DNA of 64,000 nt from Kineosporia sp. R_H_3 (GCF_002198675.1 NZ_MWLL01000162.1:1-64000); one strand, 5' to 3'; shown: positions 51,400 to 60,835, counted from the stretch's first letter. The notes: generated by a model from the sequence alone, not told the origin. Numbers and translations are program-made.

Positions 51400-53784
51400 T
51401 CACGTCGGGCTGGTCGCGCTCCCACGGAACTGATCGGCGACCCCGGCCCAGTGCATCGGCCGGCCCAGGAAGTGCCCCTGGCCCAGGGAGGCACCGAGGT
51501 CCTCGGCCATCCGGGCCGTGTGCTCGTCCTCGACGCCCTCGACGACGACGGCGACCCCGATCCGGCCCGCGAGGTCCGCGAGACCGGCGAGCAGGTGCCG
51601 GGTGCGCATCGTCGTCCGGGCCTCGTCGAGCAGCGAGCGGTCGATCTTCAGCGCCTGGACCGGCAGCCGCCGCAGGTACCCGAGCGCCGAGTAGCCGGTG
51701 CCGAAGTCGTCGATGGCGACCCGGACACCGAGGTCGGTCAGGGCCCCGAGGACGCGGACCGCGGGGTCGTCCTCCTCGACGAGGACCGCCTCGGTGACCT
51801 CGATGACGAGGTGCCGCGGCGGGAACGCCGCGGCCGCGAGGATCCCGGCGACGGACTCGGCGAACGACGGGCTGCGCAGCTCGATCGGCGAGACGTTGAC
51901 GCCGAGGGTCAGCCCGCTGCCGACGAGCCCCTGCGCGGCGAAGCCGTCGAGGGCGGACCGCAGCACCCGCGTGCCCATGGACGCGACGAGGCCGGTCTCC
52001 TCCGCGACCGGGACGAACTCCGAGGGCGGGACCGTCCCGAGCTCGGCGTCGTGCCAGCGGGCGAGGGCCTCGACCGCGACGACCCGCCGGGTCGCGAGGT
52101 CGACGACCGGCTGGCCGACCGACGTCACCCCGCCGGCGACGTCCTCCGCCGGGCCGGCGGCGGGCCCGGCGGGCTGCGGCCCGAGGACGTCGCGCAGCCG
52201 GGACTCGACGCGCAGCCTGCGCTCCCGCAGCCGGGCGACGTGCCCGGGGTAGACCTGTACCCGGTTGCGGCCGCCGGCCTTCGCCGACCGCAGCGCCGCG
52301 GACGCCTCGACGAGCGGCGTGAGCGGGTCGGTGCCCGCGGGATCCGCCGCGGCCGCGCCGCCCGGCCCCAGCCGCCCGACGCCGACGCTCACAGTGATGG
52401 GGACGGCGAGGGCGAGCGGCTCGAGCGCGCGCGGCACGGCGGCGACCACCGCGGCGCCGATCTGCCGGCCGTGCTCGACGTCCCCGGGCACGAGCATCGC
52501 GAACTCGTCCCCGCCGGTGCGGGCGGTGAGCGCGCCCGGCGGCGCGTTCGCGCGCAGGACACGTGCCACCTCGGCGAGCACGGTGTCGCCGCGGCTGTGG
52601 CCGTGGACGTCGTTGACGGCCTTGAAGCCGTCGAGGTCGAGGGCGAGCACCGCCCACTCGGAGCCGGCCGGGACCAGCCGGATCCGTTCGGACAGGCCCC
52701 GCCGGTTGGCCAGGCCGGTCCAGGGGTCGCGCAGCGCCTGCTCGGCGAGGTCCTCGGTGAGCTGCAGCCGGTCGGCCCCGACGAACGCCTCGTGCAGCGC
52801 GAACGACACGAGCGACAGGATCATGAGGGTGCCCGCGACGGCGCCGGTCGGTGCCGGGGCCATCCCCGTGACCCAGGTGAGGATCGCCGTGAGGACGCCG
52901 AGACCGGAGACGGCGAGGACGATCGTCGACGTGGCGGCCTGGCGCCGCAGCCGCATCAGGTGCGTCGGGGCCGGCGCGGCACCGGTCCGCACGGTGAGGA
53001 CGCGCCACGCGAGCAGCGGCCAGCCGAGGCACCAGCAGGCGAGGGCGACCGCGGGCACGTGCCGCGGTCCCGAGAGCGACGTGAGCAGACCGGTCACGTC
53101 GCCGACGGTGATGAGCACGAGGGCGACCGTCGTCGGGCTCGTCCGGAGCACGCCTTCGGCACCGAGGACGAGGATGCCGGTGACGAGCTGCACGACGAAC
53201 ACGGCCACGAGCGCCAGGCACCACGCGAGGTCCGCGGCGGCGACGTCGTCCGCCGCCCGGCTGAACGCGACCGCCCAGAGCGCGAGGAGCGTCGTCGAGG
53301 TCGTCATGAGGATCTCGAGCACGAGCAGCCGGGACCGGTGGGGGCGCAGCCCGCGCGCCGCGGCGAGGGCCGCACCGATCGCGAGGAACCCGGTCACCGG
53401 GTTGACGGCGTCCCCGGGTTCGGGGACGCCGACCCGGCCGTCGAGCGCGGAGCCCGCGAGGAGCAACCAGGAGGCACCGCGCACGACCATGAGGCTGCCG
53501 ACGACCCGGGCCGGCGGGATGTGCACCGCCGGCCGCAGGGTGAGGCCGAAGCGCTGGGCGAGCAGGACGACGAGCCCGGAGGCCAGGGCGACGAGCGCCC
53601 CGACGAGGTAGCCCGTGACCGGCCGGTGGTCGGGCTGCCCGGCCGGGGCGAGGAGCACGGCGGCGAGCACGCCGGCCAGGCCCAGGGCGGCCAGGACGGC
53701 GCCGGTCCGGCGGCTGCACGACCCGGTGAACGCAGCCCCCTCGGGGCCGGGAGCCGGTCCGGCACCGGGTCGTCGATCATGCAC
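51400..53784 (-). CDS. Membrane GGDEF-EAL cyclic-di-GMP protein, paralogue 2
   Basis: 794 aa from GTG 53784. Same design as its neighbour: multi-helix membrane region (about 28-320), GGDEF (LDLDGFKAVNDVHGHSRGD; RTGGDEFAML) and EAL (VEALARWHDAE, NVSPIELR, EVTEAVLVEED, IDDFGTGYSALGYLRRLPVQ, VEGVED). A 20-residue run around the DDFGTG motif is identical to paralogue 1, while the membrane sensors have diverged strongly. This suggests two signals feeding one cyclic-di-GMP circuit. Only 64 bases separate the two genes. Possible targets in the window are surface features such as the secreted giant protein, but nothing links them directly. Confidence 0.92.
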   Translation of the reverse strand: MHDRRPGAGPAPGPEGAAFTGSCSRRTGAVLAALGLAGVLAAVLLAPAGQPDHRPVTGYLVGALVALASGLVVLLAQRFGLTLRPAVHIPPARVVGSLMVVRGASWLLLAGSALDGRVGVPEPGDAVNPVTGFLAIGAALAAARGLRPHRSRLLVLEILMTTSTTLLALWAVAFSRAADDVAAADLAWCLALVAVFVVQLVTGILVLGAEGVLRTSPTTVALVLITVGDVTGLLTSLSGPRHVPAVALACWCLGWPLLAWRVLTVRTGAAPAPTHLMRLRRQAATSTIVLAVSGLGVLTAILTWVTGMAPAPTGAVAGTLMILSLVSFALHEAFVGADRLQLTEDLAEQALRDPWTGLANRRGLSERIRLVPAGSEWAVLALDLDGFKAVNDVHGHSRGDTVLAEVARVLRANAPPGALTARTGGDEFAMLVPGDVEHGRQIGAAVVAAVPRALEPLALAVPITVSVGVGRLGPGGAAAADPAGTDPLTPLVEASAALRSAKAGGRNRVQVYPGHVARLRERRLRVESRLRDVLGPQPAGPAAGPAEDVAGGVTSVGQPVVDLATRRVVAVEALARWHDAELGTVPPSEFVPVAEETGLVASMGTRVLRSALDGFAAQGLVGSGLTLGVNVSPIELRSPSFAESVAGILAAAAFPPRHLVIEVTEAVLVEEDDPAVRVLGALTDLGVRVAIDDFGTGYSALGYLRRLPVQALKIDRSLLDEARTTMRTRHLLAGLADLAGRIGVAVVVEGVEDEHTARMAEDLGASLGQGHFLGRPMHWAGVADQFRGSATSPT

Positions 53785-53791
53785 GCAGGCC

Positions 53792-53797
53792 AGTATG
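53792..53797 (-). promoter_or_regulatory. CATACT hexamer upstream of GGDEF-EAL paralogue 2
   Basis: CATACTG on the minus strand, seven bases before the GTG; counterpart of the element at 51342. Confidence 0.4.
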
Positions 53798-53895
53798 GAC
53801 ATCACCAACGGCCGATGCATCGATTCACGGCGTCCGCCCACGATGCGGGACGAACCGGTCGTGGCTCCCCCGGCCCGCGGGCACCGGTCGTGACG

Positions 53896-53932
53896 CGCAG
53901 GAGCCCCCCGACGACGCCGGGGGGCTCCTGCG
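53896..53932 (-). terminator. Hairpin terminator of ettA
   Basis: 15-bp perfect stem (CGCAGGAGCCCCCCG and complement) with loop ACGACGC, just after the ettA stop on the minus strand. Confidence 0.8.
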
Positions 53933-53938
53933 GCAGGG

Positions 53939-55615
53939 TCAGTCGCGCGTGAGCTTGCGGTACGTGACCCGGTGCGGGCGGGCCGCGTCGGCGCCGAGCC
54001 GCTCGACCTTGTTCTCCTCGTACGAGGCGAAGTTGCCCTCGAACCAGAACCACCGCGCCGGGTTCTCGTCGTCACCCTCGTAGGCGAGGATGTGCGTCGC
54101 GACCCGGTCGAGGAACCACCGGTCGTGGGAGACGACCACGGCGCAGCCGGGGAACTCGAGCAGCGCGTTCTCGAGCGAGCCGAGCGTCTCGACGTCCAGG
54201 TCGTTCGTCGGCTCGTCGAGCAGCAGCAGGTTGCCGCCGAGCTTGAGCGTGAGCGCGAGGTTGAGCCGGTTGCGCTCGCCGCCGGACAGGACGCCGGCCG
54301 GCTTCTGCTGGTCCGGGCCCTTGAAGCCGAACGCCGAGATGTACGCCCGCGACGGCATCTCGACCTGGCCGACCTTGATGTAGTCGAGGCCGTCGGAGAC
54401 GGTCTCCCAGACGTTCTTCTTCGGGTCGAGCGACGTGCGGCCCTGGTCGACGTAGGCGATCTTCACCGTCTCGCCGACCTTGAGGTCGCCGGAGTCGATC
54501 GGCTCGAGACCGACGATCGTCTTGAAGAGCGTGGTCTTGCCGACGCCGTTCGGGCCGATGACGCCGACGATGCCGTTGCGCGGCAACGAGAACGAGAGGT
54601 TCTCGATGAGCACCCGGTCACCGAAGCCCTTCGTCAGGCCCTTCGCCTCGATGACCTGGCTGCCCAGACGGGGGCCCGGCGGGATCTGGATCTCGTCGAA
54701 GTCGAGCTTGCGGGTGCGCTCGGCCTCCGCGGCCATCTCCTCGTAGCGGGCGAGCCGGGACTTGCTCTTCGTCTGGCGGCCCTTGGCGTTCTGCCGCACC
54801 CACTCCAGCTCCTCCTTGAGGCGCTTGGCGAGCTTGACGTCCTTGCGGCCCTGGACCTGCAGGCGCTCCTGTTTCTTCTCCAGGTACGTCGAGTAGTTGC
54901 CCTCGTACGGGTAGAGGCGGCCGCGGTCGATCTCGGCGATCCACTGCGCGACGTTGTCGAGGAAGTACCGGTCGTGCGTGACGGCGATGACGGCGCCCGC
55001 GTAGCCGGCGAGGTGCTGCTCGAGCCAGAGCACGCTCTCGGCGTCGAGGTGGTTCGTCGGCTCGTCGAGGAGCAGCAGGTCGGGCTTGCTCAGCAGGAGC
55101 TTGCACAGCGCGACCCGGCGGCGCTCGCCACCCGACAGGACGGTGACGTCGGCGTCCGGCGGCGGGCAGCGCAGGGCGTCCATCGCCTGCTCGAGCTGGG
55201 CGTCGAGGTCCCAGGCGTCGGCGTGGTCGATGTCCTCCTGGAGCCGGCCCATCTCCTCCATGAGCTCGTCGGAGTAGTCGACCGCCATCTTCTCGGCGAT
55301 CTCGTTGTACCGGTCGAGCTTGACCTTGATCTCGCCGAGGCCCTCCTGGACGTTGCCCAGGACGTCCTTGTCCTCGGTGAGCGGCGGCTCCTGCTGGAGG
55401 ATGCCGACCGTGTAGCCGGGCGTCAGCCGGGCCTCGCCGTTCGAGGGCTGGTCGAGGCCGGCCATGATCTTGAGGATGGTCGACTTGCCCGCACCGTTGG
55501 GGCCGACCATGCCGATCTTGGCGGACGGGTAGAACGACATCGAGACGTCGTCGAGGATGACCTTGTCACCGAGCGCCTTGCGCGCCTTCGTCATGGTGAA
55601 GATGAATTCCGCCAT
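53939..55615 (-). CDS. ettA: ABC-F translation factor EttA
   Basis: 558 aa with two ATPase domains and no membrane helices. Walker A GPNGAGKST and GPNGVGKTT, signatures LSGGERRRVALC and LSGGERNRLNLAL, Walker B LLLLDEPTNHLD and LLLLDEPTNDLD. The linker with the P-site tRNA-interaction motif lies at about 240-305 (YEGNYSTYLEKKQERLQVQ...RLARYEEM). Gates translation elongation by energy state. ATG 55615 gives MAEFIFTM, the standard start. Matches Rv2477c in the related mycobacterial gene order. Essential-type backbone gene. Confidence 0.97.
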   Translation of the reverse strand: MAEFIFTMTKARKALGDKVILDDVSMSFYPSAKIGMVGPNGAGKSTILKIMAGLDQPSNGEARLTPGYTVGILQQEPPLTEDKDVLGNVQEGLGEIKVKLDRYNEIAEKMAVDYSDELMEEMGRLQEDIDHADAWDLDAQLEQAMDALRCPPPDADVTVLSGGERRRVALCKLLLSKPDLLLLDEPTNHLDAESVLWLEQHLAGYAGAVIAVTHDRYFLDNVAQWIAEIDRGRLYPYEGNYSTYLEKKQERLQVQGRKDVKLAKRLKEELEWVRQNAKGRQTKSKSRLARYEEMAAEAERTRKLDFDEIQIPPGPRLGSQVIEAKGLTKGFGDRVLIENLSFSLPRNGIVGVIGPNGVGKTTLFKTIVGLEPIDSGDLKVGETVKIAYVDQGRTSLDPKKNVWETVSDGLDYIKVGQVEMPSRAYISAFGFKGPDQQKPAGVLSGGERNRLNLALTLKLGGNLLLLDEPTNDLDVETLGSLENALLEFPGCAVVVSHDRWFLDRVATHILAYEGDDENPARWFWFEGNFASYEENKVERLGADAARPHRVTYRKLTRD

Positions 55616-55660
55616 GACCTCCAAACTACCGGTCCGCGAGGGCGCGGCAGGACGGCGCCC

Positions 55661-56167
55661 TCAGCGGAAGCGGTGCGGCCGGTCCGCGGTCGCCCGGTCC
55701 CCGAGGAACCGGCCGAGGGCGACGGCGGCCAGCAGCCCGCCGAAGACCCAGGGCCACAGCAGGTCGTCGGCGCCGAGGACGGTGGTCCCCGCCCCGCCGG
55801 TCGTCACCGTGACGACGGCGCCGGGCCGGTAGGCGTCGTCGGTGAGGACCTCCGTGGGGGCGAGGACCTCGAGCGGTGCGGTCGCCCCCTCGTGGAGGAC
55901 GCGGACCTGGAGGACGGCGTGCGGCCCGCGGCGGTCGTCCGGGTCGAGCGGGGTCACCGCCGTCCGCGTGAGCACCTCGGCCTCCTGGTGGTGCCGCGCG
56001 AGCGGGCTCGCCGCGAAGCCCAGCAGGAGCAGCCCGAGGACGGTGAGCGCGACGGTGACGGCGTTGCGCCGGGGCCGCCACGACGCGGACTTCCGCGACC
56101 AGTACTCCGGGTCCTCGCCCCGGTAGGCGATCGTGCCCTTGCCGACGTGGTGCTCCTTGAACGGCAT
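55661..56167 (-). CDS. Small two-helix membrane protein
   Basis: 168 aa. Basic N-terminus with MPFKEHHVGKGTIAYRGEDPEYWSRK, helix about 37-55, an external beta-like domain (about 60-135) and a second helix (LLWPWVFGGLLAAVALGRFLG). Not a family I recognise; possibly a DUF3592-like actinobacterial membrane protein (only the two-helix plus small-domain layout supports this). ATG with GGGGGTC upstream. It lies 45 bases before ettA on the same strand. Confidence 0.75.
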   Translation of the reverse strand: MPFKEHHVGKGTIAYRGEDPEYWSRKSASWRPRRNAVTVALTVLGLLLLGFAASPLARHHQEAEVLTRTAVTPLDPDDRRGPHAVLQVRVLHEGATAPLEVLAPTEVLTDDAYRPGAVVTVTTGGAGTTVLGADDLLWPWVFGGLLAAVALGRFLGDRATADRPHRFR

Positions 56168-56237
56168 GACGACCCCCTGCCGACGGCGACAAGATCACCG
56201 TAGACCGGCCGTCGCCCGGGCGACAGCCCCCGGACGC

Positions 56238-56273
56238 CGACGACCCGGCAGGCGCAGGCCTGCCGGGTCGTCG
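56238..56273 (-). terminator. Hairpin terminator of the fasciclin gene
   Basis: 16-bp perfect stem (CGACGACCCGGCAGGC and complement) with GCAG loop, 14 bases after the stop. Confidence 0.8.
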
Positions 56274-56286
56274 TGGAGCGGGCTCG

Positions 56287-56943
56287 TCAGTGCGCGGCGA
56301 GCGGCGGCAGGTCGACCGGGCGCAGCACCCGGTTGATGCCGTGGGCGATCTGCTTGTTGCCCTTGTTGATGTTCACCTTGTTCACGACCGGGTTCTTCGC
56401 GTTGGTGTCCTTGTCCCGCAGCGTGATCGTCGGGATCCACCAGTGCCAGGTGACCTTGACCTTGATCGTCCCGCCCTGGGCGGTCGTCAGCTTCGCGCCG
56501 TCGAGCTTGACCGCCTGCTTCGCGGTCACGGTCGCGCCGGGGACGACGTGGTAGAGCAGCACGGTCTCGACGGTGTCGATGCCGAGGCCGGCGACGGCGG
56601 CGAAGACGTCCTTCTCCTTGCTGACCCACTTACCGGTCAGCGAGTGCACGAGGTACCGGAAGGCCTGGTCGTTCGGGATGAACGCCGTGACGGCCACGTC
56701 GCCCTTCGTGAGGACGCCGACGGCCGACTTCGGCTTCGCGCCGAGCACCGCGAGGACGGCGGCCGTGACGATGTCGTAGTCGTACTTGTTCGTGTCGAAG
56801 CCGCTCTTGTCCGCGGTGAGCACCGCGGCGAGGGACTTCGTGCCGGTCGTCGTCGCGCTGGCGGACGGGGCGACGGCGGCGGTGCCCGCGAGGGAGAGGG
56901 CCGCAGCGGAGGCGACCAGGGCGAGGCGGCGCGAGAGCTTCAT
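56287..56943 (-). CDS. Secreted fasciclin-domain protein
   Basis: 218 aa. Signal peptide about 1-31 (SASA). One FAS1 domain with the conserved blocks VTAFIPNDQAFRYLV and TVETVLLYHVVPGATVTAKQAV, and the end NKQIAHGINRVLRP. FAS1 proteins mediate adhesion at the cell surface or matrix. No anchor is visible, so it is probably released. ATG with GAAAGG eight bases upstream. The upstream 100 bases contain a CATCCGGATG palindrome (57007-57016) but no clear promoter. Confidence 0.92.
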   Translation of the reverse strand: MKLSRRLALVASAAALSLAGTAAVAPSASATTTGTKSLAAVLTADKSGFDTNKYDYDIVTAAVLAVLGAKPKSAVGVLTKGDVAVTAFIPNDQAFRYLVHSLTGKWVSKEKDVFAAVAGLGIDTVETVLLYHVVPGATVTAKQAVKLDGAKLTTAQGGTIKVKVTWHWWIPTITLRDKDTNAKNPVVNKVNINKGNKQIAHGINRVLRPVDLPPLAAH

Positions 56944-57060
56944 GGGCGAGACCTTTCGGATCGACGGCCGGACGCCGTTGTCGACCCCACTTCCGCGCAC
57001 GTCGATCATCCGGATGCACCCGACGCGCGTTTTTCTCGCGGACGTCGGGGCGCAGTCGGG

Positions 57061-57088
57061 GTGACGTCCGTGAAAGCGCTTGTAGTGT
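57061..57088 (+). promoter_or_regulatory. Promoter with LacI-type operator for the alpha-glucosidase
   Basis: GTGACG (57061-57066) and TAGTGT (57083-57088) make a -35/-10 pair with a 16-base spacer. TGAAAGCGCTTGTA at 57071-57084 fills the spacer and closely fits the catabolite-type LacI/CcpA operator consensus. Binding there would block RNA polymerase. Transcription would start at or very near the GTG. Confidence 0.6.
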
Positions 57089-57096
57089 GGTCGGCC

Positions 57097-58860
57097 GTGA
57101 CGCCCGAGACCACCGACACGGCAGCCGCCCCGACGACCGGCCCGGCCTCCGCGCCCGCCGCCGGCGGAGCCGCTCCCGCCCCTGCTCCTGCTGCTGCTCC
57201 CGCCGCGACCCGTACGGACGACCCGTGGTGGCGCTCGGCGGTGACCTACCAGCTGTACATCCGCAGCTTCGCCGACGGCAACGGGGACGGCCTCGGCGAC
57301 GTCGCCGGCATCCGGCAGCGGCTGCCCTATCTCGCGGCGCTCGGCGTCGACGCGATCTGGGTCAACCCGTGGTACCCGTCACCGCAGGCGGACGGCGGGT
57401 ACGACGTCTCCGACTACCGCGACATCGAGCCGGCGTTCGGCACCCTCGACGAGGCGCAGGCGATGATCGACGAGGCGCACGCCCTGGGCCTCAAGGTCAT
57501 CCTCGACATCGTCCCGAACCACACCTCGGACGAGCACGCCTGGTTCGTGGCGGCCCTCGCGGCAGGCCCGGGCTCGCCGGAGCGGGCGCGGTACCTCTTC
57601 CGGCCCGGCAAGGGCCCGGACGGCGCCCTGCCGCCGAACGACTGGAAGGCCGTCTTCGGCGGCCCGGCGTGGGAGCGGGTCACCGAGCCCGACGGGACGC
57701 CCGGGGAGTGGTACCTGCACCTGTTCGACCCCAAGCAGCCGGACCTCGACTGGGAGAACCCCGAGGTCCGCGGCGAGTTCCTCGACATCCTGCGGTTCTG
57801 GTTCGACCGCGGTGCCGACGGCTTCCGGATCGACGTCGCCCACGGTCTCGTCAAGGACCCGGCGATGCCGGACCTCGGGGACGACGAGGAGCACCTCCTC
57901 GGCACCCCGGACCGTGCGGACCACCCGCACTGGGACCTGCCCGGCGTCCACGACATCTACCGCGAGTGGCGCGTCCTCGCGGACTCCTACGACCCGCCGA
58001 AGCTGTTCGTCGCCGAGGCGTGGGTGTCCTCCCCCGAGCGGCTCGCGGCCTACCTGCGCCCCGACGAGCTGCACACGGCCTTCGACTTCGACTTCGTCCG
58101 CGCCGCGTGGGACGCCGCCGAGCTGCGGGCCACCGCGACGAGCTCGCTCGCCGCGCACGACCGGGTCGGTGCCCCGGTGATGTGGACCCTGAGCAACCAC
58201 GACATCACCCGGCACGTGAGCCGGCTCGGCCGGCCGCAGTCGCAGCGCTCGGCGGACCCGCTGCACGGCGACAACGGCGAGACGGACGTCGAGCTCGGCC
58301 GCCGCCGGGCCCGGGCCGCGCTCCTCCTCGAGCTCGCGCTGCCCGGCGGGGTGTATCTCTACCAGGGCGAGGAGCTCGGCCTCGAGGAGGTCGAGGACCT
58401 GCCCGAGGAGCTCCTCCAGGACCCGACGTGGGAGCGGTCGGGGCACGTGGAGCGCGGCCGCGACGGGTGCCGGGTGCCGCTGCCGTGGGCGCCGGACGGG
58501 CCGTCGCTGGGCTTCGGCGACGCCGCGCCCTGGCTGCCGCAGCCGGCGTCCTGGGCGGCGGTGTCCGCGGCGTCCCAGGAGGGCGACCCGACGTCGATGC
58601 TCGCGCTCTACCGGGAGGCGCTGCGGCTTCGGCGGGACCTGCCGGGCCTCGGCGCCGGCACGGGCGCGGACGTCACGTGGCTCGACCTCGGGGACGACGT
58701 CGTCGCCTTCCGCCGCGAGCCGGGTGTCGCCTGCCTGGTCAACTGCGGGTCCACGCCGGTGCCGCTGCCCGCGGGGACGGTGCTGCTGTCGAGCGTCCCG
58801 CTGGACCTGTCGGCGTCCGCCGAGCTGCCCGCCGACACCGCCGTCTGGCTGGCCGTCTGA
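57097..58860 (+). CDS. aglA: GH13 alpha-glucosidase
   Basis: 587 aa. After a Pro/Ala-rich lead (about 1-40) the GH13 barrel begins WWRSAVTYQLYIRSFADGNGDGLGD. Catalytic residues: nucleophile Asp in GFRIDVAHG, acid/base Glu in FVAEAWV, and Asp in LSNHDITRH; the DIVPNHTSDEH region is also typical. The short insert sequence and QADGGYDVSDY fit oligo-1,6/alpha-glucosidases acting on maltose-type sugars. Cytoplasmic. GTG 57097 is chosen because the -10 box lies just upstream; GTG 57070 lies within the operator. It corresponds to aglA (Rv2471) and would work with MalQ. Confidence 0.94.
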   Translation: MTPETTDTAAAPTTGPASAPAAGGAAPAPAPAAAPAATRTDDPWWRSAVTYQLYIRSFADGNGDGLGDVAGIRQRLPYLAALGVDAIWVNPWYPSPQADGGYDVSDYRDIEPAFGTLDEAQAMIDEAHALGLKVILDIVPNHTSDEHAWFVAALAAGPGSPERARYLFRPGKGPDGALPPNDWKAVFGGPAWERVTEPDGTPGEWYLHLFDPKQPDLDWENPEVRGEFLDILRFWFDRGADGFRIDVAHGLVKDPAMPDLGDDEEHLLGTPDRADHPHWDLPGVHDIYREWRVLADSYDPPKLFVAEAWVSSPERLAAYLRPDELHTAFDFDFVRAAWDAAELRATATSSLAAHDRVGAPVMWTLSNHDITRHVSRLGRPQSQRSADPLHGDNGETDVELGRRRARAALLLELALPGGVYLYQGEELGLEEVEDLPEELLQDPTWERSGHVERGRDGCRVPLPWAPDGPSLGFGDAAPWLPQPASWAAVSAASQEGDPTSMLALYREALRLRRDLPGLGAGTGADVTWLDLGDDVVAFRREPGVACLVNCGSTPVPLPAGTVLLSSVPLDLSASAELPADTAVWLAV

Positions 58861-58893
58861 CGGGACCGCCGTCCCGGGCGGTCCGGCGGGGCC

Positions 58894-58899
58894 TACCCT
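58894..58899 (+). promoter_or_regulatory. Putative leaderless -10 hexamer
   Basis: TACCCT ends exactly six bases before the GTG at 58906, which lacks a ribosome site. Confidence 0.35.
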
Positions 58900-58905
58900 G
58901 GCGCC

Positions 58906-59688
58906 GTGATCGGGGTCGGGGGCGGGCGCTGCGACGTCCGTGAGTGGGGGGCGCAGCCCGCGGCGCTGCTGCGGTGCCGGGTGCGCTTCCTGCTCGTGGC
59001 GGGCGTCGTCATCGCCCTGCTCGGGGCCGGCTTCGTCCTCGAGGGCGATGGGCTGCCGGCGACCGCGCTCGGCGTCGGGGCGCTGGGCCTCATGGCCGTC
59101 GCGACGGCCGCCGTCCGGCGCCCGGTGTCGAAGGGGCCGGCGCCGTTGCGCCGACCGGTGACGACGGACCCGGCCGCCGCGCCGCCGCCCGGCCCCGCCG
59201 ACGCCGCGGTCGAGCGGCGGCACCGGCGTGCCCGGGTCGTCGCGAGCCTGGTGCTCGTCGTCGCCGCCCCGCTCGGCCACCACGTCTCCCGGCACCCCGG
59301 CGAGGACCCGACACTGCTGTCGGCCTTCGTCGGCCTCGGCCTCTACGTCCTGCTCACCGTCGACCTGCCCTGGCTCTACGACACCCGCCGGCTCGGTGCC
59401 CGCCCGCTCGTCCGGACGACGCTCACGGTCCGCGCCGTCGGCGTCCCCGGCCGCGGCCTGCTCGTCCTCACCTGCGACACCCTCGCGTGGACCGCGCTGC
59501 GCACCGGCGTCCTCGCCGACGCCGTCGTCGGGGACGTCCTCGTCGCCGACGTCGACGCCCGCGACCACGACCCGGTCGTCCTCACCCTCGGCGACCGGCG
59601 CACCGTCTCGCCGAAGGTGCACCCGCTGACGGCGCCGCGGCTGCGGGCGATCGTCGCCGACGTCCCGCCGGTGCGGACCGCTGCGTGA
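58906..59688 (+). CDS. Membrane protein of unknown function
   Basis: 260 aa. Two N-terminal helices (about 26-45, 50-67), a charged Pro-rich linker (about 70-105) and two more helices (about 108-124, 135-155). The soluble C-terminal domain has a pattern TGVLADAVVGDVLVADVDARD and LGDRRTVSPKVHPL. No family recognised. Its stop overlaps the next gene's start (GTGA). The next protein has a similar membrane-plus-soluble layout, so the two may work together. Confidence 0.75.
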   Translation: MIGVGGGRCDVREWGAQPAALLRCRVRFLLVAGVVIALLGAGFVLEGDGLPATALGVGALGLMAVATAAVRRPVSKGPAPLRRPVTTDPAAAPPPGPADAAVERRHRRARVVASLVLVVAAPLGHHVSRHPGEDPTLLSAFVGLGLYVLLTVDLPWLYDTRRLGARPLVRTTLTVRAVGVPGRGLLVLTCDTLAWTALRTGVLADAVVGDVLVADVDARDHDPVVLTLGDRRTVSPKVHPLTAPRLRAIVADVPPVRTAA

Positions 59689-60681
59689 CGGGCGACGCGA
59701 CGGACGACGCGACGAAGCGGCCGGCGCTCGAGCCGGGGATGCTGCGGCGGGCCCGACCCGACGGGTACTGGGCGCGGGCGTTCCGGCGGCGGCCGTGGGC
59801 GACGTCCGCGATGGTCATCCTGCCGATCGGGGTCGTCGTCGGGGTTCCGCTGCTCGCCGAGGCCTGGGTCGGCGTCCACCTCACGGGGGGCGCCGTCATC
59901 CTCGGCTGGTTCACGTTCTCGGGCCTGCGCACCAGGGTCCGGGCCACGGCCGACGCCGCGGACGAGGCGGAGGGTGCGGATCCCGGGCGTGCGCCGGTCG
60001 ACGTCCGTGGTGACGCGGTGGTCCGCCCCTCCTTCGGGCCGGGCACCGTGACGGCCGCCCGCGCCCGCGACCACACCGTCACGGTGCTGGTCCTCGTCGG
60101 CGGTCCCGGCGCCGTCACGCTCGCCGTCGCCGTCGTCCGCCGGCCGTTCGACCTCGTGCTCCTCGGTATCGCAGCGGCCCTCGTCGGTGCCGCGCTCACG
60201 GCGGTCGTCAACCACCCGCCTCTCTCTGAAGCGGCGGACGAGCGCGTTCCTCGCCCGCGCCCTCGAACCGGTGCCGGTCCGGGTCGTCGGGATGCGCAGC
60301 GACGGCCTGTCCTGGGTCGTCGAGACGCTCGACGGCGAGGCCCGCAGCGATGTCGTGCTGCAGGCCGGTGACGACCTGCTCGTCGCGGGGGACGTCGTCC
60401 GTGCCTGGGGTGACGCGACCCCGCAGGCCGGCACCCCGCCGCGGCAGCGACGGCTCGCGCTCACCGGCCCGTTCGGCACCCTCTGGGTCTCGTGCTTCCT
60501 CGACGACCGGGACGTCGGGGTGCGCGACCGCACCGCGGCCGGCCGGTCGGCCTCCGAGGCCCCGAGGCCCGACGGCGTCGTCGAGGTCCTCGTCCCCGGA
60601 GCCGGTCGGCTGCCCGACGTCCGTCGCGCCGACGGCACCGTCGTCCGCGCACGCCGCACGTCACCGCCGCGACGAACCTGA
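59685..60681 (+). pseudogene. Membrane protein gene interrupted by a frameshift at a CT run
   Basis: The first frame starts at GTG 59685 and encodes two helix pairs (SAMVILPIGVVVGVPLLAE; LAVAVVRRPFDLVLLGIAAALVGAALTAVV). After VVNHPPLS it turns into an Arg/Pro-rich shadow and stops at 60371. From about 60222 a sensible protein continues in the next frame (SLKRRTSAFLARALEPVPVRVVGM...VVETLDGE...GDVVRAW...VLVPGAGRLPDV) to 60681. The junction is a CTCTCTCT run at 60221-60228; one more CT joins the halves smoothly as NHPPLSLKRRT. So this is either a contraction by slippage, a phase-variable switch or a sequencing error. Function unknown; translationally coupled to the gene before it. Confidence 0.7.
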
Positions 60682-60835
60682 GCCGCGCGGCGCGGCGGCT
60701 CACCGCTGCCTACGCCGTGCGAGACCGGTCAGGCTCCCCGCGAGTACGTCCACGGGCCGTGGGACGACGTCGATCGTGTGCACCCGAGGAGCCTGAGCAG
60801 CAGCGGGTGCGGTCCCGGCGTCCGGCGGCCGCGCG

